Positions 1 through 9,575 of a DNA stretch of 64,000 bases are shown one piece after another. A program made the position numbers and the translations under genes. Under the pieces are notes generated by a model that did no database searches, was not told where the DNA came from, and saw nothing but the letters and a program-made list of their open reading frames with translations. The DNA lies in assembly GCA_022824025.1 (NCBI GenBank), contig JAJEBF010000021.1:104625-168624 (forward strand), in the 5' to 3' direction. How positions within the stretch are numbered: the first letter of the stretch is position 1; every line of letters starts with the position of its first letter. Origin of the DNA: Caldilineaceae bacterium. Lineage in GTDB: Bacteria; Chloroflexota; Anaerolineae; Caldilineales; Caldilineaceae.

Positions 1-2
1 TG

Positions 3-2075
3 ACGTGGGCAGATGACTACGACGGCGTACGCGACGCGCTATACCAGAACGGCCTGTTCGACGTTCATGTCGTCCCGGGCATGACTGTGCCGGTCGATCT
101 GAGCGCGACATTCTCGATTCGTACCCGGCAAAGCGGCTACGAGATTTCTACGGAGTTTCCTGAACAGACCATCGTGGATCTTGTGGGTGAACCGGAAGAG
201 GATACGCGAAGTTACCGGGTCCAATTTGAGCGGCTGGGCGAGAACATCTTGACTGTGCAGTTCGGAGACGGCGGCTACATGAATCTTGAATTCTTCGTCA
301 CCGAGCCGCTGGAGACCCTGATCAAAAAAAGAACCGCCTTTCTGGTGGACAAGCAGCAACACCGGGATACCGGGAAATGGTACGAAGGATTGTTCTCTGT
401 ATGGGATATGCGCGAAGCGGTCCTGCGCGGCCCGGATAACACTGGCGGCTTCGACGGCTGGTATGGCTACACCTTAACGTGCGACGACACTGCGCTGCCG
501 AAGGCGCCGTTCATCGCGGCCAAGAACGTGCATTTCCCCGTTCAGAGGGAGATCGACGCCGTCGAATACTATATCGAAAAGTTCGTCTGGGGAGGATTGC
601 AACGCACTGATGAGGAGGCCCCGTACCCATACTTCATATACGGCGTTCCCAACTGGTACGAGAACCGGCACAGTGAACATGGTTTTGGCTCGAAAGGGGA
701 AGGCTTGGAACACTTCTGGCGCAGTTATGACTATCCCCACATCATCATGCTTTATTTTCACATGTACCAGATCGCCAGGATCTACCCCGGTTCCACGAGC
801 TACCTGGACGGCGAAGGCTACCTCGAGAGGGCATTTGGGACGGCAGAGGCCCATTTCCTTCTGGCCGGTCTGGACGATCTTCCCCACGGGGCGCGGGGAT
901 ACTGGGCCTACCGGCTGGGTTTGTACAATGAGATGCTCATTGTCGACCTGATCGACGCCCTGGAAGCGGAAGGATGGCAGGAGCGCGCCGATTGGCTGCG
1001 CGGCGAATGGGAAAAGAAGGTCAAGTACTTCGTGTACGACGACCCCTATCCTTTTGACTCCGAATACCCCTTTGACACCACTGCTTTCGAGACCTCCCAC
1101 GCTGTGGCCAAATACGGCCTGACACGGCGGGTAGAGCCGGATACGCGGCTTTGGCACGACAAATACAACGACAGATGGTACGAGCATCCAGAGGTGCGAA
1201 AGGCCGACTTTGAAGCGTTTCTGGGCAGGCAACTCGATGCAAATATCGCGCTGCGAGGTTGGCTGGAGCCATCCTACACGCTGTTGGGCGGCGACAATCG
1301 GGGGGGCGACTCATCCCGCTACGGCCTGAGCTATATGTCTCAGCTGGGCGGCTGGGCCATTGTCGACTTCGCGCTGTATTTCGCGGACGATCCATTCCCG
1401 TACCTCAGATTGGGATATGCCTCATTTTTGAGTTCCTGGTGCTTGATGAACACCGGGACAGACGAGTCCGACTACGGGTTCTGGTATCCTGGCGAAGAAA
1501 ACGACGGGGCGTCAGGCTGGGCTATCACACCGGAAAAGTACAGCGGCATGTGGATCAGGCAGGATAACGGGAGAGGGAGCTGGCCGTATGACGGCGAAAT
1601 CGAATTGGGATACGGGGCCGCGCTGCGCACAGCCGCTACGATTGTCGCCGACGACCCGCTCTTTGGATGGTTTGCTTATGGCGGTCAGCTGGAGGTGACC
1701 GATCGAGGCTTTGAAGTCCTGCCGCAGGACGGCATCCGCCAGAGGCTTCACCTGGTGGGAGGGAAGGGGCGCCTCCACTTTTTGCTCGATCGCGACGGCT
1801 TCGCCGAAGGTCAACCGCTTGCGGTGGAATACGGTCATTCGGAGTGGGCAGAGTCCGCGGACTCCCCCGCCAGGATCGCGTTTCAGTTGGAGAACAGGAG
1901 CGGCGACCGTCACCGAACAGGGCTGAGCCTGCGCGGGCTCAAGCCGGGGCGATACCATGTGCGGGTGGATGGCAATCAGGCCGGGAGCCTGGAATCGGAC
2001 GGGACCGCGTGGGTTCGAACTGAAATCGAAACTGAAGCCAAGGAGGCCATTGCCGTAGAAATCATTGCGGAATGA
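3..2075 (+). CDS. DUF5695-like large protein, 5' partial
   Basis: The reading frame is already open at the first bases of the window and 690 residues are visible, so the true start lies upstream; the ATG at 81 is internal because the preceding residues (TWADDYDGVRDALYQNG...) read as normal protein. The sequence is rich in Trp, Tyr, Gly and Asp, with a long helical middle part and a beta-rich C-terminus (about residues 560-690). This resembles the carbohydrate-associated DUF5695 family, which has an alpha/alpha-toroid look like some glycoside hydrolases. The family assignment is from memory of its motifs and no catalytic residues are claimed. It runs in the same direction as the ABC transporter operon downstream but is separated from it by a convergent gene. 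Confidence 0.6.
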   Translation, partial: TWADDYDGVRDALYQNGLFDVHVVPGMTVPVDLSATFSIRTRQSGYEISTEFPEQTIVDLVGEPEEDTRSYRVQFERLGENILTVQFGDGGYMNLEFFVTEPLETLIKKRTAFLVDKQQHRDTGKWYEGLFSVWDMREAVLRGPDNTGGFDGWYGYTLTCDDTALPKAPFIAAKNVHFPVQREIDAVEYYIEKFVWGGLQRTDEEAPYPYFIYGVPNWYENRHSEHGFGSKGEGLEHFWRSYDYPHIIMLYFHMYQIARIYPGSTSYLDGEGYLERAFGTAEAHFLLAGLDDLPHGARGYWAYRLGLYNEMLIVDLIDALEAEGWQERADWLRGEWEKKVKYFVYDDPYPFDSEYPFDTTAFETSHAVAKYGLTRRVEPDTRLWHDKYNDRWYEHPEVRKADFEAFLGRQLDANIALRGWLEPSYTLLGGDNRGGDSSRYGLSYMSQLGGWAIVDFALYFADDPFPYLRLGYASFLSSWCLMNTGTDESDYGFWYPGEENDGASGWAITPEKYSGMWIRQDNGRGSWPYDGEIELGYGAALRTAATIVADDPLFGWFAYGGQLEVTDRGFEVLPQDGIRQRLHLVGGKGRLHFLLDRDGFAEGQPLAVEYGHSEWAESADSPARIAFQLENRSGDRHRTGLSLRGLKPGRYHVRVDGNQAGSLESDGTAWVRTEIETEAKEAIAVEIIAE

Positions 2076-2110
2076 AGCGGTAACGCCTCTTTCAAATGGA
2101 CCGTTCCGAC

Positions 2111-2617
2111 CTAAGCGCGATCCGACTTCTCAGCGCTGTCGCCAACCTTGCTTTCCAGGATTTCCGACCAGTGGCAGGAAGCCCATCTCTCATATTCCGC
2201 CCGGAGCGTCCTTACCACGGTTTTTTTTGTTCGCTCCTCGTCGTAGAAATTCCCTTTTTCCATAAATGACGTCAGGGCCTTAAGCCTCTTCAGACACTGC
2301 TTGCGGGCCTGTTCCCCAATCTGTTCGGCTGATGCCTCCCGGTTTCTCCAGAAGGCGAACATCCCGTTTCCAGCCGAAGCGTAATCCCCGGAGTCGGCGC
2401 CGCGCATTTGCGCCCGAAACGGTTCGACCCATGATTCAGGCGGAGAGCCCTGATTCATGATCGTGTTGGCGTCATCCAACCGTTCCTTATAGGATTCAAT
2501 CACGCGTGCGCTGACCCTCTGAATCGAGAGGGCGATGAGGGCGAGCGCAATTCCAATCGCGCATGCAAACAGGATGATAGTGACAAGAACTGGCACGCAG
2601 GGCTCCCTTCCACACAC
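2111..2617 (-). CDS. small membrane-anchored hypothetical protein
   Basis: Up to 168 residues. An N-terminal hydrophobic stretch (about residues 8-32) predicts one membrane anchor, followed by a soluble, helix-prone, charged domain with two Cys. I do not recognise a family. The first start is GTG at 2617, but a GTG at 2596 is preceded by GGAAGGGAG at good spacing and is the better start (161 residues). An A8 run on the coding strand (plus 2221-2228, Lys-Lys codons) is a possible slippage site. It converges with the preceding gene. Confidence 0.55.
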   Translation of the reverse strand: MCGREPCVPVLVTIILFACAIGIALALIALSIQRVSARVIESYKERLDDANTIMNQGSPPESWVEPFRAQMRGADSGDYASAGNGMFAFWRNREASAEQIGEQARKQCLKRLKALTSFMEKGNFYDEERTKKTVVRTLRAEYERWASCHWSEILESKVGDSAEKSDRA

Positions 2618-2850
2618 CTAACTTCAGCATTCCGCAGAAACTATACCATGGATTCCTGTTCACCACAGGTTTGGCGCAGAGGGGATTGTGCGCAGCGGCC
2701 CTTTCGAACCAGGTAATCTGGCTGAGGAAATGGCCGCATCCGCATCGCATTCCTCCAGGCGCGGAAGGGGTTTTCTGACACATCTGAACCCCGGTTTCAG
2801 GAGGAAAGATACTCTTGGTCTTTGTTTGCAATATCTCATTTTTCTGGAGG

Positions 2851-2879
2851 TTGACAACCCGACCTGATGGATTTAAGAT
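2851..2879 (+). promoter_or_regulatory. sigma-70-like promoter P1 of the transporter operon
   Basis: TTGACA at 2851-2856, 17-bp spacer, TAAGAT at 2874-2879. The -35 is perfect and the spacing optimal. It lies about 210 bp upstream of the binding-protein start at 3087. The rest of the 2618-3086 gap holds no convincing gene; a 132-codon minus-strand frame there looks like chance. Confidence 0.7.
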
Positions 2880-2881
2880 GT

Positions 2882-2918
2882 TTGCATTGTACACAAGTTG
2901 CGCGTATTATTCACGCGC
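2882..2918 (+). promoter_or_regulatory. second promoter P2 with operator-like dyad over the -10
   Basis: TTGCAT at 2882-2887, 17-bp spacer, TATTAT at 2905-2910. A perfect inverted repeat GCGCGT (2900-2905) / ACGCGC (2913-2918) with 7 bp between the arms sits exactly over this -10 box, which suits a repressor operator. A second, looser dyad TTGT/ACAA lies in the spacer. Binding by any regulator is inference; no regulator gene lies next to it. Confidence 0.6.
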
Positions 2919-3086
2919 CAATCTGCCGGCCGCCCTGTTGCGCATGACCGGGGCGCGGCGGGAGTGAACCGAATTGGGGTGTTCGCAACCAGTCCACGCT
3001 CAACGAAGGAGGCCGATCCGATTCCAAACCAAGAGGTAGGAAAAGAAAGTTACCCTTCCACAGAACGAGACCAAAGGAGTGGACCG

Positions 3087-5126
3087 ATGAGGAAAACGCT
3101 TTTTTATCTGCTCGTCGCGATCGCCGCTGTCGCCTTGCTCTCTGCATGCGCGGGGCAGCCAGACGCGGAGGAGGCCGCCGCAGACGTTCCCGCAGCCGCG
3201 GACACGTCTGAAGAAGCGATGACTTCCTCCACCTATGAGAGTTGCCTCGAGGCTCAGGCCGCGGGGATGAGTTTCTGTGAAGCGCCGATGCTGGCGGCAA
3301 TGGTCGAGGCGGGTGAACTGCCCCCAGTTGATGAGCGCCTCCCCGTCAATCCGGCGGTCGGCAACAACCGTATTCCTGAATGGCAGGCCGTCATGGAGCG
3401 GGGCGAGTACGGCGGCACATTGAGATTGGTGGACTTTGACGCCGGTTCGATCGGTCACGACGCCGGCTGGATCTCCAACGAGCCCTGGGTGGAAACTGAG
3501 GACATCGCGCACGACTTCGCGACGATGACCGGCAACATTTTCGACCTGGAGATCAGCGACGACGATCAGGAGTTCACCTTCCACATGCGGAAGGGGATGA
3601 AGTTCTCAAACGGCGCCGACTTTGACACGGAAGACGTCCAGTTCTTCTGGGACCATATCCTGCACAACGAGACCCTTACGCCGGTGATTGGCACGACGTG
3701 GCGTGCGGGCAACTCGCCGACAGGAAACGTCGGCACGTTGGAGGTAATCGATCGATACACGTTCAAGATCTCCTATGACCAGCCGTACGGTGGCTGGCCC
3801 GGCCTGTTCACGTACGGCAGCGGCCCCCACCGCTTCATCGACAGCGACTATCTGAAGAAGATCCACGGAGATTTCGCTGATCCGGATGAGCTGGCCGCTT
3901 TGCTCGACCAGCACGGCTTCGAGGCTGGTGAGTGGAACCGGCTGTTTGGCATCTACGGCAGCACAAATCGCCAGCATGAGACAGGTCTTCCCTCGCTTGG
4001 CCCGTATGTCCTGACAGAGATGGGCGAGACCCTGGCCGTCATGGAGCGCAACCCCTACTATTTCAAGGTGGATGAGTGGGGGCAGCAGCTTCCTTATATC
4101 GATCGCCTCGAGATCTCAATCGTTCCCGATGTCAACGCGGCTACGCTGAAGATCATCGCAGGCGAGGTTGACATGGCCCGACGCGGCGTCAACGCCGCCG
4201 ACATGGCGCTCTACGTTCAGAACGCTGATGAACAGGGCTACGAGGTTGTCATTCTCGACATGCATGCCTCGCTTGGCGAAATCTACCTCAATATGACGTA
4301 CGCCGATGAGGCCTGGCAGGAGGTCATCAACGACGTTGAATTTCGCAAGGCGCTCTCCTACGCGGTAGACCGCGACACGATCATCGACGCAGTCTACTCC
4401 GACTTGGCCGACCCCCCGCAAACGATGGACCCGACGACAGACGTTGCCCAGGCGGAGGCCATTCTCGATTCCCTGGGCCTGGACCAGCGCAACGATGACG
4501 GTTGCCGTCTTACTCCGGGTGGCCTGCCAATAGAAATCCAGTTCAACTTCACGCCGTTCACAGGCGAGTCACTGCCGACGGCTGAGATCGTTGCAAAGAA
4601 CTGGAACGACATTGGCATCTGCACCACGGTCAAGCAGCTGGAGCAGAATCTGTTCCTGACCCAAGCCGCAGCCAATGAGACACAGGCGATGGTCTGGTGG
4701 GCGCACTATCCCCGCTGGCCATGGCATGAATCCGGGGACTACATCGGCCAGGCCTGGCAGCGTCACTATGCCCCGCTCTGGATGGCATGGTACGACTGGA
4801 ACCTGGCCGGCGGCAAGGAAGCGGCCGACAATCCAGACGAGACCGATCCCTTGATCGTAGGCGTCGAGCCGCCGCAGGCCTACAAGGATCTGCGAACGTT
4901 GCAGACCGAACTCTTCGCCACCTCCAATGCGGCCGACCACGCGCGCATCTGGGGCGAGATGATCGCCATCTTCCGCGACAACCACTTCTGGATCTCCGCA
5001 GCCGACCCGCTGAAGAATCCTCTGATCGTCAATGATGGTCTCGGCAACGTGGCCAAGCTGGGATTCCAGATTCAGTCTGCAAATGAGGCAGAATTTTATT
5101 ACTGGCAGGATGAGACCCGACGCTAA
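3087..5126 (+). CDS. ABC transporter substrate-binding lipoprotein, family 5 (Opp/Dpp type)
   Basis: 679 residues. Exported lipoprotein that captures the substrate for the permeases encoded next. The N-terminus MRKTLFYLL... carries a lipobox ending in LSAC with the lipidated Cys at residue 21. The body has the SBP_bac_5 pattern, including the FTFHMRKGMKFSNG strand-turn near residue 170 and a conserved C-terminal lobe. The frame is open further upstream to 2898, but the ATG at 3087 has AAAGGAG before it and begins the signal peptide. At 679 residues it is longer than the usual 500-600; the acidic Ala/Glu linker after the lipobox accounts for part of that. Substrate class (peptide, opine, sugar oligomer) cannot be told from sequence. 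Confidence 0.93.
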   Translation: MRKTLFYLLVAIAAVALLSACAGQPDAEEAAADVPAAADTSEEAMTSSTYESCLEAQAAGMSFCEAPMLAAMVEAGELPPVDERLPVNPAVGNNRIPEWQAVMERGEYGGTLRLVDFDAGSIGHDAGWISNEPWVETEDIAHDFATMTGNIFDLEISDDDQEFTFHMRKGMKFSNGADFDTEDVQFFWDHILHNETLTPVIGTTWRAGNSPTGNVGTLEVIDRYTFKISYDQPYGGWPGLFTYGSGPHRFIDSDYLKKIHGDFADPDELAALLDQHGFEAGEWNRLFGIYGSTNRQHETGLPSLGPYVLTEMGETLAVMERNPYYFKVDEWGQQLPYIDRLEISIVPDVNAATLKIIAGEVDMARRGVNAADMALYVQNADEQGYEVVILDMHASLGEIYLNMTYADEAWQEVINDVEFRKALSYAVDRDTIIDAVYSDLADPPQTMDPTTDVAQAEAILDSLGLDQRNDDGCRLTPGGLPIEIQFNFTPFTGESLPTAEIVAKNWNDIGICTTVKQLEQNLFLTQAAANETQAMVWWAHYPRWPWHESGDYIGQAWQRHYAPLWMAWYDWNLAGGKEAADNPDETDPLIVGVEPPQAYKDLRTLQTELFATSNAADHARIWGEMIAIFRDNHFWISAADPLKNPLIVNDGLGNVAKLGFQIQSANEAEFYYWQDETRR

Positions 5127-5143
5127 GTGAGGCTCCGGGTCGA

Positions 5144-5170
5144 CGGGGGGCGGGCGCGGCCCGCTCCCCG
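5144..5170 (+). promoter_or_regulatory. strong GC hairpin between binding-protein and permease genes
   Basis: A 12-bp stem with one G-U pair (5144-5155 with 5159-5170) closes a GCG triloop. There is no T-tract afterwards, so it is not a standard terminator. Its place just after the binding-protein stop fits the known role of such hairpins in protecting the upstream message and lowering permease expression. Confidence 0.6.
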
Positions 5171-5252
5171 CGTCACAACCAGAGCGCTGGCCGCGCGCGT
5201 CGCAGGTCTTTCGTTCACACTCCCCATCAGGTTCTGACAGGAATCGGCGTCA

Positions 5253-6251
5253 ATGCTGACTCAGTACATTGGCAGACGGCTGCTGCTCTTGATCCCGCTG
5301 CTTCTGCTGATCTCCATTATCTCCTTTGCCCTCATCCAGTTGCCGCCAGGTGATATCCTCAACATGGAGGTCCTGCGGTTGCGGTCCGCGGGCACACAGG
5401 TCTCCGAAGAGCAGGTGGAAGGCCTGCGCCAGCTGTACGGTCTGGACAAGTCTTTGCCCGAGCAGTACTGGCTATGGATCTCCAACATCCTGTTCAAGGG
5501 AAACTTCGGCACCTCCTTCACCTATGTGAAGTCGGTCAGCGAGATACTGGCGGCGCGCGTCCCGTTGACCGCGCTGGTATCTGTCCTCACCGCGATTTTC
5601 GTGTGGATTACGGCGGTGCCGATCGGCGTCTATTCCGCGACCCACCAATACTCCCCGGTCGACTATTTCTGGACGTTCGTTTCGTTCATCGGCGTCGCGA
5701 CGCCCGGTTTTCTGCTGGCGCTGATCTTTCTTTGGATCGCGTTTGTCCAGTTCGGGATCTCTGCGATCGGACTCTTTTCCCAGGAGTTCGAAGCCGCGCC
5801 CTGGAGCCTGGCCAAATTCGTAAATATGCTGCAGCACATCTGGATCCCGATCGTCATCATCGGCATGGCAAATACCGCGGGCATGATGCGAACGATGCGG
5901 GGTATGATGCTGGATGAGCTGAACAAGCAGTATGTGATCACGGCGCGATCGAAAGGACTGACTGAGACCCGCCTGCTGGTAAAGTACCCGGTGCGGACCT
6001 CGATGAACCCTGTGTTCAGCACGATCGGCTGGATGCTGCCGGGCATTATTTCCGGGGAGGTGCTGGTCTCCATGGTCTTGAATATCCCAACGACCGGTCC
6101 GGTCCTTTTGCAGGCTCTCTTAAACCAGGATATGTTTTTGGCCGGCAGCATTGTATTCATTCTGAGCGTCCTGACCGTCATTGGCACGCTGGTCTCCGAC
6201 ATTCTGCTCGTGTGGCTGGATCCCCGCATTCGCTACGAAGGGGTGGCCTGA
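5253..6251 (+). CDS. ABC transporter permease, DppB/OppB type
   Basis: 332 residues with six predicted membrane helices. The N-terminal segment (YIGRRLLLLIPLLLLISIISF) is the typical first helix of OppB-like permeases, followed by a periplasmic stretch with the GLDKSLPEQYW motif. The cytoplasmic EAA loop is seen around residue 226 (TARSKGLTETRLLVKYPVR), the contact site for the ATPases. The stop overlaps the next start by one base (TGATG), so the two permeases are translationally coupled. It pairs with the second permease to form the channel. Confidence 0.93.
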   Translation: MLTQYIGRRLLLLIPLLLLISIISFALIQLPPGDILNMEVLRLRSAGTQVSEEQVEGLRQLYGLDKSLPEQYWLWISNILFKGNFGTSFTYVKSVSEILAARVPLTALVSVLTAIFVWITAVPIGVYSATHQYSPVDYFWTFVSFIGVATPGFLLALIFLWIAFVQFGISAIGLFSQEFEAAPWSLAKFVNMLQHIWIPIVIIGMANTAGMMRTMRGMMLDELNKQYVITARSKGLTETRLLVKYPVRTSMNPVFSTIGWMLPGIISGEVLVSMVLNIPTTGPVLLQALLNQDMFLAGSIVFILSVLTVIGTLVSDILLVWLDPRIRYEGVA

Positions 6252-7408
6252 TGAACGAGCGTGTCGAGACTGCGTCCGATCGGGTCGAGGGCGGCGCGCC
6301 GCGGGAAGGCCTGCCCAGCCGGGAAAAGCAGGATCTTTACACCGCGTCGCAGTCGCAGTTGATTTGGCGCAGGTTCAAGAGGCACAGATTGGCGCAGGCT
6401 TCAATGGTCATGCTGGCCATTCTCTACCTTGTGGCGGCGCTGGCCGAGTTCCTGGCCCCCTACGAAACCAGCCGGGACTTCAAGGGTTTTGTCTATGCCC
6501 CGCCTGCCAAGATCCATCTCTTTCATGATGGTCAGTTCGTCGGCCCCTTTGTATACGGGCTGGAAGGGGGCCGGGACGAGAGTTACAACCGCGTATTCGA
6601 GGAGGTGAAGGAGGAGCGGTACCCGGTCCGCCTGTTTGTGCGCGGCGATGCCTACGAGATGTGGGGCTTGTTCGAAACCGATCTCCACCTTTTTGGCGTG
6701 GATGAGGAGGGCCAGATCTTTCTCTTCGGGACCGACCGACTTGGCCGGGACCTCTTTTCCCGCGTCATCCACGGGACCCGCATCTCGTTGACAATCGGCC
6801 TGGTCGGCGTCTTTCTGAGCTTCGTCTTTGGCCTGATCATCGGGGGCATTTCCGGCTATTTCGGCGGCATTGTCGATGAGGTTATTCAGCGGCTGATCGA
6901 CTTGCTCGTGTCAATCCCTCAGCTCCCCCTCTGGATGGCGCTGGCTGCGGCTGTTCCCCGTGACTGGGATTCGATCCAGACCTACTTCGCGATCACCGTC
7001 GTCCTCTCGATCGTGGGCTGGGCCGGGCTGGCCCGGACGGTGCGGGGCCGGCTGCTTTCGTTGCGAGAAGAGGACTTTACGATCGCGGCCCGCGTCTCCG
7101 GCGTAAGTGAGTGGCGCATCATCACGAAGCACCTTCTCCCGCTGTTTGCAAGCTACATTATTGTCGCCATTACCTTGTCGGTTCCCGGCATGATCATCGG
7201 GGAAACGAGTCTGAGCTTCATTGGGCTGGGCATTCAGCCGCCTGCGGTCAGCTGGGGAACGCTCCTGCAGGATTCCCAGATGATCGCCAACGTCGCGCTC
7301 CACCCCTGGCTCCTCATCCCTGCTCTGTTCGTCATCGTAACCGTCCTCATGTTCAATTTCCTTGGTGATGGTCTGCGGGATGCGGCGGACCCCTATTCGA
7401 TCACGTGA
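6251..7408 (+). CDS. ABC transporter permease, DppC/OppC type
   Basis: 385 residues. The frame extends up to 6212, but the ATG at 6251 overlapping the previous stop is the natural start. It has an OppC_N region with one helix (about 58-75), then a long extracytoplasmic insert of roughly 110 residues before the FGTDRLGRDLFSRV motif, and five C-terminal helices with the EAA loop (AARVSGVSEWRIITKHLLP). The extended insert after the first helix is longer than in enterobacterial OppC and may contact the long binding protein. Part of the 3087-18556 cluster. Confidence 0.92.
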   Translation: MNERVETASDRVEGGAPREGLPSREKQDLYTASQSQLIWRRFKRHRLAQASMVMLAILYLVAALAEFLAPYETSRDFKGFVYAPPAKIHLFHDGQFVGPFVYGLEGGRDESYNRVFEEVKEERYPVRLFVRGDAYEMWGLFETDLHLFGVDEEGQIFLFGTDRLGRDLFSRVIHGTRISLTIGLVGVFLSFVFGLIIGGISGYFGGIVDEVIQRLIDLLVSIPQLPLWMALAAAVPRDWDSIQTYFAITVVLSIVGWAGLARTVRGRLLSLREEDFTIAARVSGVSEWRIITKHLLPLFASYIIVAITLSVPGMIIGETSLSFIGLGIQPPAVSWGTLLQDSQMIANVALHPWLLIPALFVIVTVLMFNFLGDGLRDAADPYSIT

Positions 7409-7455
7409 CGAGGGTGGCGGCGAGACAAGAGTTCTTCAGATTAAGCTGAGAAAGT

Positions 7456-8508
7456 ATGGCCCAGAACGCGCTGCTTGAAATCAAAGATCTGATGACTCAC
7501 TTCCACCTGCAGGAAGGAATCGTGCGGGCGGTTGACGGCGTCTCCTTTGAGATCAGGCGTGGCCGGACGTTGGGGATTATCGGCGAGAGCGGGTGCGGCA
7601 AATCGGTAACGGCGCACTCGATTCTGCGCTTGGTGCCGTCGCCGCCCGGCAACATTGTGAACGGCCAGATCCTGTTGCGCAGAGGGGACAATGCTTCTGA
7701 CCAGAAACCGGTTGACCTGGCCCGGCTGGACCCCCGCGGGGGGGAGATTCGTTCAATCCGGGGGGCAGAAATCAGCATGGTCTTCCAGGAACCGATGACT
7801 TCGTTCGGGCCGATGCACACGATCGGCAACCAGATCATGGAGAGCATTCTGCTCCATCAGAGCCATGTGGCCGCTTCAGACGCACGAGAGCTGGCGATTG
7901 AGAACCTTCGCAGAGTCGGCATTCCCCGCGCTGAACAGATTGTTGACGCCTACCCCCACCAGTTGAGCGGGGGCATGAGGCAGCGGGCGATGATCGCGAT
8001 GGCGCTCTCCTGTTCCCCGCGGCTGCTGATTGCCGACGAACCGACAACGGCCCTGGACGTCACGATTCAGGCGCAGATACTGGAGCTGCTGACGGCACTG
8101 CAGGAGGAGTTCGGCATGGCCGTCATGTTCATCACGCATAATCTGGGCGTGATCGCCGAGGTCGCTGACGAGGTGGCGGTCATGTACCTGGGACGCATCG
8201 TCGAGCAATCGGACGTAAACGAGCTATTTGACAACCCCCAGCATCCTTACACGCAGGGCCTGCTGAATTCGATCCCCCATATCGATGAAGAAAAGCTGCC
8301 CAGGCTGCGAGCGATAGAGGGCGTCGTACCCGATCCCTACGAAATTCCAGGCGGCTGCGCCTTCAGCGATCGCTGCCCCAGCTTTATGCCCGGAACCTGT
8401 GATCGCGCCATGCCAGGCCTGGCTGAAACAAGCCCTGGGCATCGTGTTCGCTGCTACCTGCATTCAGATGTAGAGGACGAGTTGACCGAGGTCACTGATG
8501 GCCGTTGA
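7456..8508 (+). CDS. oligopeptide/dipeptide ABC transporter ATPase, OppD/DppD type
   Basis: 350 residues. Walker A GESGCGKS, signature LSGGMRQR, Walker [13 protein letters not shown] and switch His (FITHNL) are all intact. The C-terminal oligopeptide-transporter extension has four Cys (GCAFSDRC...GTC...RC), a pattern reported to hold an Fe-S cluster in some OppD/DppD proteins. It forms a heterodimer with the next gene product; the genes overlap by 11 bp (ATG at 8498), which fits equal expression. Confidence 0.95.
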   Translation: MAQNALLEIKDLMTHFHLQEGIVRAVDGVSFEIRRGRTLGIIGESGCGKSVTAHSILRLVPSPPGNIVNGQILLRRGDNASDQKPVDLARLDPRGGEIRSIRGAEISMVFQEPMTSFGPMHTIGNQIMESILLHQSHVAASDARELAIENLRRVGIPRAEQIVDAYPHQLSGGMRQRAMIAMALSCSPRLLIADEPTTALDVTIQAQILELLTALQEEFGMAVMFITHNLGVIAEVADEVAVMYLGRIVEQSDVNELFDNPQHPYTQGLLNSIPHIDEEKLPRLRAIEGVVPDPYEIPGGCAFSDRCPSFMPGTCDRAMPGLAETSPGHRVRCYLHSDVEDELTEVTDGR

Positions 8509-9532
8509 AAACAATCTTCTGCTGGAAGTCAACGACCTGAAGATGTATTTCCCCATCCAGAAGGGTCTGATGAAACGAACGACCGGCTACGTAAAAGCGG
8601 TCGACGGCGTAAGCCTTTCGATCAAGAAAGGAGAAACGCTTGGACTGGTCGGCGAAAGCGGTTGCGGCAAGACGACGACGGGACGTTGCATTGTGCGCGT
8701 TTACCGGCCAACCGACGGCGAAATCATCTTCCATATCGACGGCGAGGAAGTGCATCTGAACCGCCTGGAGCGCCAGGAGTTGAAGGCGTTCCGCCGCAAT
8801 ATGCAGATGATTTTCCAGGATCCGTTTTCTTCGCTGAATCCTCGCATGACGGTGCTGGAACTGGTCGGCGAACCGCTTCTGGCCCATGGCATTGCCCGCG
8901 GGCAGGAGTTGGAGGATAGAGTCGCGGAGATGGTGAACGCGGTTGGATTGAGAGTTGAACATCTGCCCCGCTATCCCCACAGCTTCAGCGGCGGGCAGCG
9001 GCAGCGCATCGGCATCGCGCGCGCCCTGGTCCAGCGTCCCAAGCTGGTTGTCTGCGATGAGCCGGTTTCGGCCCTCGACGTGTCGGTGCAGTCTCAGGTT
9101 GTCAACCTGCTGCAGGATTTGCAGTCGGAATTGGACTTGACATATCTTTTCGTCGCCCATGACATGAGCGTCGTACGACAGGTAAGCAACCGGATAGCCG
9201 TCATGTACGTGGGCAAGCTGGTTGAGGTGGCCGAGTCTGAGGAGTTGCTGCGCAATCCCAGGCACCCATACAGCGAGACCCTTCTCTCGGCGGTGCCTCG
9301 CCCCAATCCACACCATGCCATGCAGCGCCTGAGCCTGGAAGGCGAGCCGGCCGACCCGGCGAACGCCCCTCCCGGCTGCGTCTTCCATCCCCGCTGCCGG
9401 TACATGGAGGACATCTGCCAGACTGAAGTTCCCGCCCTCAACGAACTTTCGCCTGGTCATCACGTTGCCTGTCACTTTGCCGACCAGTTGCAGTTACAGG
9501 GGATCGACAGCGCCAGTCCATCGGGTTCCTGA
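8498..9532 (+). CDS. oligopeptide/dipeptide ABC transporter ATPase, OppF/DppF type
   Basis: 344 residues. Walker [10 protein letters not shown]-loop [11 protein letters not shown], signature FSGGQRQR, Walker [13 protein letters not shown] and the switch region FVAHDMSV are complete. The C-terminal extension has the [14 protein letters not shown] cysteine pattern. It is the second nucleotide-binding subunit of the importer and closes the five-gene transporter module; 43 bp separate it from the first enzyme gene. Confidence 0.95.
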   Translation: MAVENNLLLEVNDLKMYFPIQKGLMKRTTGYVKAVDGVSLSIKKGETLGLVGESGCGKTTTGRCIVRVYRPTDGEIIFHIDGEEVHLNRLERQELKAFRRNMQMIFQDPFSSLNPRMTVLELVGEPLLAHGIARGQELEDRVAEMVNAVGLRVEHLPRYPHSFSGGQRQRIGIARALVQRPKLVVCDEPVSALDVSVQSQVVNLLQDLQSELDLTYLFVAHDMSVVRQVSNRIAVMYVGKLVEVAESEELLRNPRHPYSETLLSAVPRPNPHHAMQRLSLEGEPADPANAPPGCVFHPRCRYMEDICQTEVPALNELSPGHHVACHFADQLQLQGIDSASPSGS

Positions 9533-9575
9533 TCGCAGGCATCAAATCCGCGTTTGACTCAATGAGAGGACTATC

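Noticed and set aside
2496..2894. 132-codon minus-strand frame with several Cys, possibly a zinc ribbon.
   Set aside because: Cys spacing is not a ribbon pattern, no Shine-Dalgarno is present and the region holds two strong promoters for the other strand.
8492..9475. 327-codon minus-strand frame opposite the OppF-type ATPase.
   Set aside because: Antisense shadow of a strongly conserved gene in a GC-rich genome.
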